From: JAPEKQ01 sp964597945
GTDB lineage: Bacteria > Joyebacterota > Joyebacteria > Joyebacterales > Joyebacteraceae
NCBI GenBank assembly: GCA_964597945.1
Contig: CAZRAD010000003.1
Coordinates: forward strand, 1 to 46,680
Direction of reading: 5' to 3'
DNA: 46,680 nt
The translations under genes were made by a program, and so were the position numbers. Every line of letters begins with the position of its first letter. Within the stretch, counting starts at the first letter, position 1. Positions 25,488-34,538 of the stretch are shown here, piece by piece. The notes beneath the pieces are model-generated. The model saw only the letters and a list, made by a program, of their open reading frames with translations. It was not told the origin of the DNA and ran no database searches.

Positions 25488-26174
25488 CTAGCGCGGGATC
25501 ATCAGGACCATCCCCGGCTGGATCACATCGGGGTTGTTGATCTGGTCCGTGTTCGCCTCGTAGATGACGTCCCACTTCGTGGAATCACCATAGATCTCCC
25601 AGTAACCGGCGATGCGCCAGAGGCTCTCGCCCATGCCGACCGTGTAGCTGTGCGGCCAGTCACGCGGGATAGTGAGCTCCCAGTCCGGGTAGATCAGGTT
25701 CGGGTCCTGGATCAGCTCTCGGTTCGCGCGGTAGATGCGCTTCCACTTGAGCGGATCGGCGTAGATCTCGTCCATCTCGGCGATCTTGTAGAGGAAGTCG
25801 CCCTTCTGAACGACATACACGCGCGGCAGACCCTCGTACCATGCGATCTCGCCCTCGAGCGCCTCGACCTCGCCTCGGAGCCCCATGAGCTCAGGCTGCA
25901 GACGGGCCATCTCGACATCGAGGTCACCGATCGCGCGCTGCTCGGCCGTGACATCATCAAGAGCCGCGGCCGCGCTGTCCTGCATGTCCTCGTACTCACC
26001 CAGCAGGTCGGCGCAGTACGCCTCACGCTGGTCCTTCGAAAGCTCCTGGTACTCCTCTTCTGTATAGAAGTCGCCACTGCTCGGATCGGCGGTCCGCTGA
26101 ACTCCGGAACCACACCCTGTCACGAGCGCGAGAGCGACCAGGAGAACCAGTACCACTGTTATCCTTCGCAGCAT
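25488..26174 (-). CDS. Lipoprotein with coiled coil and two LysM domains
   Basis: 228 residues. The lipobox 'ALVTGC' ends at about Cys21. Residues about 40-115 are charged and helical, consistent with a coiled coil. Two LysM modules follow (about 118-172, 'YVVQKGDFLYKIAEM'; about 175-228, 'YTVGMGESLWRIAGYW'), each ending in 'IPR'. LysM binds peptidoglycan, so this lipoprotein probably links a membrane to the wall. No enzymatic domain is present. It is co-transcribed with the upstream small lipoprotein (31 nt apart), with a promoter at 26589-26617 and a terminator at 25333-25374. Confidence 0.88.
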   Translation of the reverse strand: MLRRITVVLVLLVALALVTGCGSGVQRTADPSSGDFYTEEEYQELSKDQREAYCADLLGEYEDMQDSAAAALDDVTAEQRAIGDLDVEMARLQPELMGLRGEVEALEGEIAWYEGLPRVYVVQKGDFLYKIAEMDEIYADPLKWKRIYRANRELIQDPNLIYPDWELTIPRDWPHSYTVGMGESLWRIAGYWEIYGDSTKWDVIYEANTDQINNPDVIQPGMVLMIPR

Positions 26175-26205
26175 TGGTCGAATCCCTTTCGTTCGCTCGC
26201 GGCGA

Positions 26206-26499
26206 CTAGCGTCCGCTGCCCTTCTTCAGTTCATTCAGCCTTGCCTCCAGCGCGGCAGGCTGCGACTCCAACTCCGAGATCTCACTTCTTGCTGCCGCGA
26301 CCTCAGCTTCGAGGTCGGCCCGCGCTGCGCGGACCTCCTCAAGCTCGGCGGTGGCGGCATCGTACTCGTCCTGCGCCGCCTGCACCTCGGTCACGTACAC
26401 GCCCTCACACGGAGGCTTCGGGCCACAGCCCATGAGCATCGCGCTGAGGACGAGGAGCAGCGTGGCGAGAGTGAGAACCCCCCCGGTCTTCCTTGCCAT
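26206..26499 (-). CDS. Small coiled-coil lipoprotein
   Basis: 97 residues from ATG 26499, with AGGGGG about 9 nt upstream; the frame extends to 26532 but the extra residues disturb the signal. The lipobox is 'AMLMGC' (about Cys25). The rest is almost entirely charged helix ('YDAATAELEEVRAARADLEAEVAAARSEISELE' region), a single coiled coil reminiscent of Lpp-type spacers, although no sequence identity is claimed. It is probably an envelope structural protein partnering the LysM lipoprotein encoded next. Confidence 0.8.
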   Translation of the reverse strand: MARKTGGVLTLATLLLVLSAMLMGCGPKPPCEGVYVTEVQAAQDEYDAATAELEEVRAARADLEAEVAAARSEISELESQPAALEARLNELKKGSGR

Positions 26500-26588
26500 C
26501 GCGTGGCACCCCCTTCCAACATACAACGACACACGCCTTGCGCGCTGTCACACGCAAAGCTCTCGAAATACCTACGTCCGCACGACTT

Positions 26589-26617
26589 AAGCTAACAGAG
26601 CCCCTCAGAGCTGTCAA
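26589..26617 (-). promoter_or_regulatory. Sigma-70-like promoter of the lipoprotein operon
   Basis: On the minus strand TTGACA (26617-26612), a 17-bp spacer, then TAGCTT (26594-26589). The -35 box is perfect and the -10 is weak. Transcription would start about 80 nt before the ATG at 26499. Confidence 0.55.
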
Positions 26618-26637
26618 GGCTGATTTGGGGGTCAGAA

Positions 26638-26654
26638 GCGGCTCTGGAAGCCGC
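26638..26654 (-). other. Hairpin downstream of the sulfatase-fold gene
   Basis: GCGGCT and AGCCGC form a 6-bp GC-rich stem with a 5-nt loop about 105 nt after the stop at 26760. Only a weak TTCT follows, so it is at best a poor terminator. Confidence 0.25.
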
Positions 26655-26759
26655 GCGACGATGCGCAACTTGCCATGAAGACGCGTTTTACAGAGATGGC
26701 GACGACTCCGGACCGGGCGCGCAGCGCTCAAGGGAGCCCCCACAGCGAGCCTCCTCGGT

Positions 26760-28847
26760 CTACTGGACGTATCCCAACGCCTCAAGCATCTCCCGGAGCG
26801 CGGGATCGAGCTCGTTCTCAGCACCGGCCACACCGGAGAACCCCTCAGGCACGGGCGTCTCCGCCAGTACGGCCGCCGCACGACTCAGGACATCGGCAGC
26901 TGAATGAATATTATTCACCGTCTCGCCCGGGTCGCTCTCCAGATCGTAGACCTCCACAGGGAGCCCGCCGCGCTCGATGACCTTCCAGCGTCCGTCTCGG
27001 ACGGCGCGATGATCGATCCCCCGATGCGGATTCGAGAGGATGACGAGCTGCTCTCCTACGGGCGACTCGTCCTTCGACGCCCTCGCCGGCGGTGACTCCC
27101 CCATTGGCCGGGTGAGCAGGTCCGCAAGACCCGAGCGCCCGCCGAGCTCCCCGGAGATACCGGCCAGTTCCAGGATCGTCGGCGCGATATCCATCGATGA
27201 GACCTGGCGTTCGATCCAGAGATCGCTCGGGATGCCCGGCCCCGCCATAACGAGCGGCACACGGCAGACCTCATCGTACGGATCGACGTGCGCGAACCAG
27301 TTCTCCGGCGGCACGTGCTGCTCCTGCATATGCTCGCCATGGTCCGAGGTCACCACCACGACCGTGTTGCTCAAGGCACCGGTGCGCTCGACCGCATCAA
27401 GCAGAACACCGAGTCCGTCATCTGCGAACCTGACCTCGGAGTCGTAGGCGTCCAGCGCCGCTCCGGCCGTCGAACGCTCCTCGCCCGTTGGCGGCGGTTC
27501 GTCAGTGCCGGATGCCTCCGTCGCCGTCCCCCCCGCCCCCACCACGCTCGCGACGAGGCTCTCACGCTCCTCGAAGCTGAAGACGCGCCCGGTCTCGTGA
27601 TTCACGTACGGCATGTGCGGATCGAAGACATGCACCCAGAGGAAGAACGGCGCGCGGTCCGACGACACCGACCCCGACGACCGTCGCTGCGCCTGGAGCC
27701 AGTCCGCTGCCGCCGTCGCCGTCAGCATGGCGCTCCGCTCGTGCGCGAACAGTGCCGGCGCGTGACGCTCGAGCACGCGGCCGCCGACGTGATGTCGATA
27801 GCGGTCCGCCCACCCGCGGTCGGCGAACAGACGGAACCCTCTGCTCAAGTGAGATATGTGGCCGTCCAGGTGTTCGACGCTGACGAAAGCGGCCGTGTTG
27901 TAGCCGGCATCCGCCAGGAGCTCCGCCAACACCGGCACGTCCCGCCGGAGCGGCATCGCGTTTCGAACCACGCCGTGCTCCCACGGCGGGACGCCGGTCA
28001 GCAGCGACGCATGACTTGGATCCGTGACGACCTCCGGGACGATGGCGTTGGTGAAGACGGTCCCGCGCGAGGCGAGCCCATCCAGCCGGGGCGTGATCCC
28101 GAGGCCGTCCGCCCGAGGGCCGAACGGCGAGGAGTACCCCGAGTAGCCGGTCCGGTCGGCCCGCACGGTGTCGAGCGTGACGAGGAGTATGTTCGGGCCT
28201 GCTACGCTCGGATCGGAGGAATCATTCGGCGCAACAGCTGGCACATAGGTGGTTCCATGCGGAAGCGCTGAGACCGCGACAGCGAGGCAGATGGCGAGCA
28301 GCGCGGCCGACGTGACGACCACAGGCATCGCCTGCACCCCGCGCTCTCTGGAGAGAATGCGCCGAGCGAGAACGAATGCCGCGGCTGCCGCAGCGACCAT
28401 TGCAACATGGCCGACCGCGTTCCCGGCGGTCCCGAAGAACCTCCCATCGAGTGCGGAACCCCAGAACAGGAATACGAAGAACGGGATGCACAGCGATGCG
28501 GACAGCACAAGGGCCCGCCGTGCGGACCGAACGAAGGGCCCGAGCGCGAGTGTGAGAGCAGCGCCAATGAGAACGCCGACGACCGCGTGCGCGGCCGCCG
28601 GCAGGAGCAGGAACGAGAGAAGCGAACGGGTGGTGTTGAAGTAGTAGCCGTGTCTCAGCGCGACGAGCAGACTCTCGACGGCGCCGGTCACCGCGCCAGC
28701 GGAGACCCAGACGGCTGCTGCAATCCAGACGGTCAGCGCGACGCGGCCGATTGCCGCCACCCGGCCGGTGGCCGCTGCCACAGACCCCGGGGCCGCGTCC
28801 GCGTCCTCACGCGACGATGGCGTGGCGCTACTTCTTCTCCTCGACAA
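26760..28847 (-). CDS. Membrane-anchored sulfatase-fold protein with Thr nucleophile
   Basis: 695 residues. Five hydrophobic segments lie in residues 33-195, and a sulfatase/AP-superfamily domain runs from about 218 to 640: 'NILLVTLDTVRAD', 'SLLTGVPPWEHGV', 'VTSDHGEHMQEQHV', 'VPLVMAGPG' and 'SSMDIAPTILELAG'. Where true sulfatases have the Cys/Ser of CxPxR (converted to formylglycine), this has Thr275 in 'TDPSH'. A phosphoester-type reaction, as in LTA synthase and phosphoethanolamine transferases with nucleophilic Thr, or a different hydrolysis is therefore more likely. The end 'REMLEALGYVQ' resembles the tails of the phosphodiesterase array. The TTG start at 28847 overlaps aspS by 20 nt and is uncertain; a GTG near codon 22 is an alternative. 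Confidence 0.8.
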   Translation of the reverse strand: MSRRRSSATPSSREDADAAPGSVAAATGRVAAIGRVALTVWIAAAVWVSAGAVTGAVESLLVALRHGYYFNTTRSLLSFLLLPAAAHAVVGVLIGAALTLALGPFVRSARRALVLSASLCIPFFVFLFWGSALDGRFFGTAGNAVGHVAMVAAAAAAFVLARRILSRERGVQAMPVVVTSAALLAICLAVAVSALPHGTTYVPAVAPNDSSDPSVAGPNILLVTLDTVRADRTGYSGYSSPFGPRADGLGITPRLDGLASRGTVFTNAIVPEVVTDPSHASLLTGVPPWEHGVVRNAMPLRRDVPVLAELLADAGYNTAAFVSVEHLDGHISHLSRGFRLFADRGWADRYRHHVGGRVLERHAPALFAHERSAMLTATAAADWLQAQRRSSGSVSSDRAPFFLWVHVFDPHMPYVNHETGRVFSFEERESLVASVVGAGGTATEASGTDEPPPTGEERSTAGAALDAYDSEVRFADDGLGVLLDAVERTGALSNTVVVVTSDHGEHMQEQHVPPENWFAHVDPYDEVCRVPLVMAGPGIPSDLWIERQVSSMDIAPTILELAGISGELGGRSGLADLLTRPMGESPPARASKDESPVGEQLVILSNPHRGIDHRAVRDGRWKVIERGGLPVEVYDLESDPGETVNNIHSAADVLSRAAAVLAETPVPEGFSGVAGAENELDPALREMLEALGYVQ

Positions 28848-30618
28848 AGCTGATCCCGATCTCTTTCATTACATCCGGGTCGGGCTCGGACGGTGACCCA
28901 TCCATGAGCGACAGCCCCTTGTAGGTCTTCGGGAACGCGATGACGTCACGGATGGAATCCTCGCCCACAAGCATCATCACAATACGGTCAAGGCCGGGCG
29001 CGATCCCGCCGTGCGGCGGCGCGCCATAGTCGAACGCTTTGAGCAGGAACCCGAACCGCGTCTCGGCGTCCTCACGCGACATGCCGACGACGGCCATCAC
29101 GCGCTCCTGGATATCGCGGCGGTGGATCCTGATGGAGCCCGACGCCATCTCGACACCGTTGAGCACCAGGTCGTAGAGCTGCCCGAGCACGCGGCCGGGG
29201 TCGCTCTCGAGGTACTCCATATCCTCGTCACGCGGCATCGTGAACATGTGGTGCTCGGTCTCCCACGACTCCGTATCATCGTTCCACGCGAACATCGGGA
29301 AGTCGGTCACCCAGAGGAAGTTCAGCCTGTCCCCGGGGATAAGGTCGAGTTCCGCGCCCACGGCGAGCCGGAGCCTGCCAAGCACGTCGTGGACGACCTT
29401 CGTCCGATCGGCGCAGAAGAGCAGGATGTCGCCCTCGCTCGCCTTCGCCGCATCGATGATCGCGGTCGCCTCGTTCGGCTGGAGGAACTTGCTGATTCCG
29501 CCGGTGAGACCGTCCCGGTCGACCTTCGCCCAGGCGAGTCCCTTTGCGCCCCACTTCTTGACGAGCGCTTCGTGGTTGTCAATGTCCTTTCGCGACCAGC
29601 TCGCGCAACCGGGCGCGCACAGACACTTGACCGACCCGCCCGTCTCGACCGCGCCGCGGAACACCTTGAACTCGCTCTCGGCGACGATCGACGAGACATC
29701 GACGAGTTCCATCCCGAACCGCGTGTCGGGCTTGTCGGAACCGAACCGCGCCATCGCCTCCGCGTACGGAAGCCTCGGGAACGGCGTCGGGAGGTCGATG
29801 TCGTTGACGGACTTCCACATCGCCGCCATGAGGCCCTCGGCCATCGTGAACACGTCGTCCTGCGTCGCGAAGCTCATCTCGATGTCGATCTGCGTGTGTT
29901 CGTACTGCCGGTCGGCCCGGAGATCCTCGTCGCGCAGGCAGCGCGCGATCTGGAAGTACTTGTCACACCCGCTGACCATGAGGATCTGCTTGTAGAGCTG
30001 CGGCGACTGTGGGAGCGCGTAGACCTTGCCCGGGTGGACGCGCGACGGCACGATGAAGTCGCGCGCGCCCTCGGGCGTCTTCTTCGCGAGCATCGGCGTC
30101 TCGATCTCGAGGAACCCGAGCCCCGCGAGGTAGTTCCGCGCGGAGATGGCGGCGGTGTGCCGCGCAAGCAGCCGCTGCTGCATATGCGGCCTGCGAAGAT
30201 CAAGATAGCGGTACTCAAGCCGAAGCTCGTCGCTTGCCTTGATCGGCTCCTCGAGCACGAACGGCGGCGTCTGGCAGTCGTTGAGCACGTGCATCGCACT
30301 GACGGTGACCTCGACCTCTCCGGTCGGCATGTCTCTGTTGATGGTGCCGTCCGGTCGCACACCGGCCTCGCCCTCGACGGCTATCACGTACTCCGCCCCC
30401 AGATCGCCCGCAGCCTCGAAGAGCGCCGCATCCGTCTCCGGATGGAAGACGATCTGCGTCTCGCCATACCGGTCGCGGAGGTCGACGAAGAGAAGTCCTC
30501 CGAGGTTGCGTCGCCTGTGCACCCATCCCATCAGCACGACGGACTCACCGGCGTTGCCGGCCCTGAGTTCGCCGCACGTGTGTGTTCGCCTGGTCGTACC
30601 GAGCGGTTCGAGCTTCAT
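28828..30618 (-). CDS. aspS: Aspartyl-tRNA synthetase
   Basis: 596 residues, the bacterial-type length. The N-terminal OB-fold anticodon domain reads 'VVLMGWVHRRRNLGGLLFVDLRDRYGETQIVF'. The class II core has 'ALPQSPQLYKQILMVSG', motif 2 'RCLRDEDLRADRQYEHTQIDIEMSF' and motif 3 'GIAPGLDRIVMMLVGEDSIRDVIAFPK'; the bacterial GAD insertion is present. It charges tRNA-Asp, or possibly also tRNA-Asn, since specificity cannot be read with certainty. ATG 30618 was chosen (GGGAG 9 nt upstream, family N-terminus); the open frame continues upstream without similarity. Confidence 0.97.
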   Translation of the reverse strand: MKLEPLGTTRRTHTCGELRAGNAGESVVLMGWVHRRRNLGGLLFVDLRDRYGETQIVFHPETDAALFEAAGDLGAEYVIAVEGEAGVRPDGTINRDMPTGEVEVTVSAMHVLNDCQTPPFVLEEPIKASDELRLEYRYLDLRRPHMQQRLLARHTAAISARNYLAGLGFLEIETPMLAKKTPEGARDFIVPSRVHPGKVYALPQSPQLYKQILMVSGCDKYFQIARCLRDEDLRADRQYEHTQIDIEMSFATQDDVFTMAEGLMAAMWKSVNDIDLPTPFPRLPYAEAMARFGSDKPDTRFGMELVDVSSIVAESEFKVFRGAVETGGSVKCLCAPGCASWSRKDIDNHEALVKKWGAKGLAWAKVDRDGLTGGISKFLQPNEATAIIDAAKASEGDILLFCADRTKVVHDVLGRLRLAVGAELDLIPGDRLNFLWVTDFPMFAWNDDTESWETEHHMFTMPRDEDMEYLESDPGRVLGQLYDLVLNGVEMASGSIRIHRRDIQERVMAVVGMSREDAETRFGFLLKAFDYGAPPHGGIAPGLDRIVMMLVGEDSIRDVIAFPKTYKGLSLMDGSPSEPDPDVMKEIGISFVEEKK

Positions 30619-30671
30619 GTGTGGTGACTCCCATGTTGTATCGTGTCGGTGTACTCGGCTGCGCCACCGCG

Positions 30672-31925
30672 CTAGTCGGCCATGCGCTCGGCGATCACGT
30701 CGGAGACCATGTCCGTGGTCACCTCGACCTCCCAGCCCGCGCCGCTCTCGCGGACACGGAGCGGAGCGTCCGGCCCGTTGTTGACGACCACGAACCGCGC
30801 GCCGAGCTTGCCGGCCTCCTGCATCTGCTTGTTGAGGCTCCGGCCCTGGTAATCCATCTCGACGGCGAACCGCTCTCGCAGTCTCGCCGCCAACTCGACG
30901 TTCGATGCAGCGCAATCGCCCTCCCCCGCGACGAGATAGACATCGGGCGCGGGGGCGTTCTCCCCAAAGGCGCTCTCCTCTTCGAGCGCCATCACCAGAC
31001 GCTCGACACCGGAGGACACGCCGCATGCCGGCGTCGACGCGCCACCGAGCTCCTCGACGAGACCATCGTACCGGCCGCCGCCGCAGAGCGCGTTCTGCGC
31101 GCCGAGCTTCTCGTAGTGGATCTCGAAGATCGTCTTCGTGTAGTAGTCGAGACCGCGCGCCATTTTCGGGTCGAGCGTGTACGGCACGCCGATGGCGTCA
31201 AGGTGCGACCGCACGGCGTCGAAGTGGTCGCGGCATTCAACGCAGAGCGCGTCGAGTATCGACGGCGCGCCGTCGAGGAGCTCCTGGCATTGCGGGTTCT
31301 TGCAGTCGAACATCCGACGCGGGTTGCGCTCGTAGCGCGTCTGACAGTCCCCGCAGAAGTCACTCAGCTTCGCCGCGAGTTCCTTGCGAAGCAGCTCATT
31401 GTAATCGGGCGTGCAGGTCGGGCACCCGGCACTGTTGAGCTTCGCCCCGGTGTTGCGGATACCCAACCGCTTGAAGAAGCTCACCGAGAAATGGATGATC
31501 TCCGCGTCGATCGCAGGGTTCGACGAGCCGAGCGCCTCGAGTCCCCACTGCCAGAACTGGCGGTAGCGACCGGCCTGAGGACGTTCGTACCGGAACATCG
31601 GGCAGAAGTACCGGAGCTTCGTCACCCGCGCGCCGCGCCCCATCCCGTGCTGCACGAATGCGCGCACGACACTCGCGGTGCCCTCGGGCCTGAGTGTCAG
31701 GCTCCGACCCTTCCGGTCCTCGAACGTGTACATCTCCTTGCTCACGATGTCGGTCGTGTCCCCGATGCCGCGCGCGAAGAGCTCCGTCTCCTCGAAGACG
31801 GGCGTACGGATCTCCTCGTAGCCGAACCGCGCTGCGGTCTCGCGGAAGATCTGCTCGACCCGCTGCCACTTCCAGCTCTCGACAGGCAGTACGTCCTGTG
31901 TTCCTCTCGGTGCCTTGTACTTCAT
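30672..31925 (-). CDS. hisS: Histidyl-tRNA synthetase
   Basis: 417 residues. 'RGTQDVLP', 'LRPEGTASVVRAF', 'CPMFRYERPQAGRYRQFWQWG', 'RGLDYYTKTIFEI' and 'GGGRYDGL' are class II HisRS signatures; the C-terminal anticodon-binding domain starts near residue 320. A Cys-rich insertion ('CPTC', 'CGDC', 'CKNPQC', 'CVEC', about residues 168-235) could bind zinc; similar insertions are familiar in many bacterial HisRS. It charges tRNA-His. The gene lies 53 nt before aspS, a common pairing. The start codon is preceded by AGGA. Confidence 0.97.
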   Translation of the reverse strand: MKYKAPRGTQDVLPVESWKWQRVEQIFRETAARFGYEEIRTPVFEETELFARGIGDTTDIVSKEMYTFEDRKGRSLTLRPEGTASVVRAFVQHGMGRGARVTKLRYFCPMFRYERPQAGRYRQFWQWGLEALGSSNPAIDAEIIHFSVSFFKRLGIRNTGAKLNSAGCPTCTPDYNELLRKELAAKLSDFCGDCQTRYERNPRRMFDCKNPQCQELLDGAPSILDALCVECRDHFDAVRSHLDAIGVPYTLDPKMARGLDYYTKTIFEIHYEKLGAQNALCGGGRYDGLVEELGGASTPACGVSSGVERLVMALEEESAFGENAPAPDVYLVAGEGDCAASNVELAARLRERFAVEMDYQGRSLNKQMQEAGKLGARFVVVNNGPDAPLRVRESGAGWEVEVTTDMVSDVIAERMAD

Positions 31926-31994
31926 TTCGATCGTCCTCGCTCGATGTGTTCGCGTGCTCTCTCGCCCGCCGCCCTCCAGCCTGACGCGTTCGCG

Positions 31995-32408
31995 CTACTC
32001 GGTGCCTTCCTGGTGTTCAGGCTCGCCGGTGCGCCATCGGAAGAACTCGGTCGCGAGGCGGTTCCCAAGAATGACACCCACGGCGTCGGCGCACCAGTCG
32101 TAGAACTCGACCGAACGGCCGGGCACCGTGAACTGGTAGAGCTCGTCGAAGACGCCGACGGTAAGCCCGGTCGCGATCACCAGCGGGGTAACCCATCTCC
32201 GCCTGTCGTCGGTGAACGTGCCGCGATACCCGACCGTCAGAAAAACCCCCAACCCGCCGTACTCGATCGAGTGCGCGAGCTTATCGATCATATTGAACTT
32301 GATGATGCTGCTCGCGAAGACCGTCATCGACGACAGACCGAAGATCACCATCGTCCACACGATGGCCGGCAGCCACGAGAGCAGCATGCGTCTTCGGTCG
32401 TCCGTCAT
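31995..32408 (-). CDS. VanZ-like membrane protein
   Basis: 137 residues with about four hydrophobic segments. 'DKLAHSIEYGGLGVFL' and 'FDELYQFTVPGRSVEFYDWCADAVGV' match the VanZ-like family pattern (DKxxHxxxYxxLG ... DExxQxxxPGRxxxxxD). VanZ confers low-level teicoplanin resistance in enterococci; most family members have no assigned function. GGAGGT lies 3 nt before the ATG. It follows ccsA by about 95 nt. Confidence 0.85.
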   Translation of the reverse strand: MTDDRRRMLLSWLPAIVWTMVIFGLSSMTVFASSIIKFNMIDKLAHSIEYGGLGVFLTVGYRGTFTDDRRRWVTPLVIATGLTVGVFDELYQFTVPGRSVEFYDWCADAVGVILGNRLATEFFRWRTGEPEHQEGTE

Positions 32409-32502
32409 GTTACCTCCGTCCGGGCGATCTCAACCGCCGCGCGGCTCTGCTGCACCCCGCGCCCGGGCGGCCTCGCCCGGCGTGACCCGTCGCACCACGC
32501 AC

Positions 32503-33312
32503 CTAGACGCCGTACGAGTGCAGCCCTCCAAGAATCTTGCTGCCCAGGATCGTGAAGATGGTCATCGCATAGCCGAGAACGGAGATCCACGCGGCCCCGC
32601 TCCCGCTCCACCCGCGGACGAACCGCGCGTGAAGGTAGATCGCGTAGATGAACCACACGATGAGTGAACTGGTCTCCTTCGGGTCCCACGACCACGGCGA
32701 ACCCCACGCCTTCTGCGCCCAGATGGCGCCCGCGAAGAGCGCGCCGATGGTGAAGAGCGGGAAGCCTATGCCGATGGCGCGGTAGGTCACCGTATCGAGC
32801 TTCCGTCCGTCGGGCATCCCGCGGAAGTCGCGACCCTGACCGATGAGATACATCACGGACGCGACGAACGCCACGGTGAACGCGGCCTCTGCAAGCACGG
32901 CAAGCGAGACGTGGATCCAGAGCCAGTAGCTCTGGAGCGCCGGGATGAGCTGCTGGTTGATCTCCGCGGGGAAGAGCGACGCCATCGCGAGCGCGAGAGC
33001 CCCCGCCGTCGCCCCGAAGACGGCAACGAGATCGAGTCCCTTGCGCCGCCAGAGCAGCAGGAATCCGAGCACGATGCACCATGCAAAGAGCGTCATGTAC
33101 TCGAAGAGCCCGGTTACCGGGGGGTGTCCGGAGATGACCGAGCGGATGATGAGTGCGACCGTGTTCGCGAGAAATCCCGCGAGCGTCAGCGCGAACACGA
33201 TGCCCCGGACCGCCGGACGACGGACGCCGGCATAGACACACGCCGCCACCGTGCCGCCGAGATAGCACCAGAGAGCTATCCAGAAGTAGAGCATGTCGGG
33301 GTTCTGCGTCAT
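32503..33312 (-). CDS. ccsA: Cytochrome c biogenesis protein CcsA/CcsB type
   Basis: 269 residues with about eight membrane segments. The haem-handling WWD-type motif is visible as 'WAQKAWGSPWSWDPKETSSLIVWFIYAIYLH'. With ResB/Ccs1 it forms the system II complex that exports haem and attaches it to apocytochromes c outside the membrane. It starts 8 nt after resB with GAGGTG before the ATG. Its presence implies c-type cytochromes in the organism, though none is encoded in the window. Confidence 0.93.
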   Translation of the reverse strand: MTQNPDMLYFWIALWCYLGGTVAACVYAGVRRPAVRGIVFALTLAGFLANTVALIIRSVISGHPPVTGLFEYMTLFAWCIVLGFLLLWRRKGLDLVAVFGATAGALALAMASLFPAEINQQLIPALQSYWLWIHVSLAVLAEAAFTVAFVASVMYLIGQGRDFRGMPDGRKLDTVTYRAIGIGFPLFTIGALFAGAIWAQKAWGSPWSWDPKETSSLIVWFIYAIYLHARFVRGWSGSGAAWISVLGYAMTIFTILGSKILGGLHSYGV

Positions 33313-33320
33313 CGTTCACC

Positions 33321-34451
33321 TCACGCTGGATTGGGCGGCGCCTTCCGTGTCCAGAACACGAGACAGAGCCCGAGAGAGAGCGCGGCGAACCCGAAGAAGA
33401 GAAGCGGGGTTCCCGGCTGGTGCGTGAACTCGAACCGCGTGAGTCCGCGGTCGAAATCGGGAATGTAGTCCAGGAAGAAGAGCCGGCAGGGCAAACCCTC
33501 CGCCTCGTGGCCGGCGACGCCAGCGAACACCCACTGCTCCCCGGCGAGACGACCGTTCTCCCAGACCTGTACGAAGACCGCCGGGTTGTCGTGCCTCGGC
33601 GACGCCAGCCCAGCCGTTCGTGTCTCGATATCATATGTGAAGTCCGAGAGGAACTCCAGAACTTCGACCGAGATGCCCGTGTCGAGCACCGGGACACGTT
33701 CGTGGAGCGCCGCCGGCACCTCGAGATGGAGCGGTGTGGCGGCTTCGGTGGCCGCTTCCCCTGCCGGGGCCGCGGCGCCGCGCGCGTCCGTCGCGCCCGG
33801 GCGATCCGCGGGGATGACCACGCCGAGCAGCACCTCACGGACCGAGCTGGCCGACGGGAGCATCTCGAACTGGTAGACGCCGATCCCGTTGTGAACCAGG
33901 GGCTCGTTGACCTCGATGCGGTGCTGTCGAACCTCGTTGCCGTTCTCGAGGACCGTAACCTCGGAGAGATACTCCGAGAGTACGCCGTCGTCGGAGAACT
34001 CGGTGCGGGCGGCATCGACGCGGATGGAGAACCCGCCCGCAGGCGCCTCAATCACATCGCCCGCCTCCATGTAGCGTGGCGCGGCCTGACGGAAACCACC
34101 CACCGCGGTCCAGACGCCGCCGGCGGCGATGAGCGCGATCGAGAGGTGCGTGATGAGCGAGCCGAAGACGCGGAGTCTCCGGTTCGACGAGGTGAAGAGC
34201 GTTGCGATCCGCTTGAGCGAACAGACGACGGTCGAGAGCGTGAGGAGTCCCGCGAGCGCGACGAAATACCACGTCCTGAAGACGTTGCCGAGCCCGGCGC
34301 GGAAGACAAGCGTCCCGATCGCGTGACCGAAGCGTTCAACGTACACCTCCGGCGGAAGCTGCTGGCCTATGAGGACCCCGAGGACGGCGAGCGCCGTCAT
34401 CGCGATGAGCAGCCCAACCGCCGTCCGCATGGATGTCAGCCAGCGTATCAC
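33321..34451 (-). CDS. resB: ResB/Ccs1 family cytochrome c biogenesis protein
   Basis: 376 residues. Membrane helices lie at about 12-30, 60-80 and 100-122 ('SLITHLSIALIAAGGVWTAVG'), followed by a long extracytoplasmic domain and a C-terminal helix near 350. 'SMRTAVGLLIAMTALAVLGVLIGQ' at the N-terminus is typical of ResB. It is the partner of CcsA in system II. Shorter than many ResB proteins but with all expected parts. The GTG start at 34451 has GGAGG 5 nt upstream. It lies 88 nt after hypB. Confidence 0.9.
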   Translation of the reverse strand: MIRWLTSMRTAVGLLIAMTALAVLGVLIGQQLPPEVYVERFGHAIGTLVFRAGLGNVFRTWYFVALAGLLTLSTVVCSLKRIATLFTSSNRRLRVFGSLITHLSIALIAAGGVWTAVGGFRQAAPRYMEAGDVIEAPAGGFSIRVDAARTEFSDDGVLSEYLSEVTVLENGNEVRQHRIEVNEPLVHNGIGVYQFEMLPSASSVREVLLGVVIPADRPGATDARGAAAPAGEAATEAATPLHLEVPAALHERVPVLDTGISVEVLEFLSDFTYDIETRTAGLASPRHDNPAVFVQVWENGRLAGEQWVFAGVAGHEAEGLPCRLFFLDYIPDFDRGLTRFEFTHQPGTPLLFFGFAALSLGLCLVFWTRKAPPNPA

Positions 34452-34538
34452 TCGTGCCTCCCCCGCTCGCGTGCCGTATCCTCCGCTGATCGCGCGGTCG
34501 ATCCCGCCTGCTTCCCGTTTAAGCCGCCCGGTTCCCGC

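Noticed and set aside
26760..28847. Plain 'sulfatase' annotation
   Set aside because: The formylglycine Cys/Ser is replaced by Thr, so sulfatase chemistry is not supported.
30582..32555. 657-codon plus-strand open frame opposite hisS
   Set aside because: Antisense shadow of hisS, with typical mirror composition.
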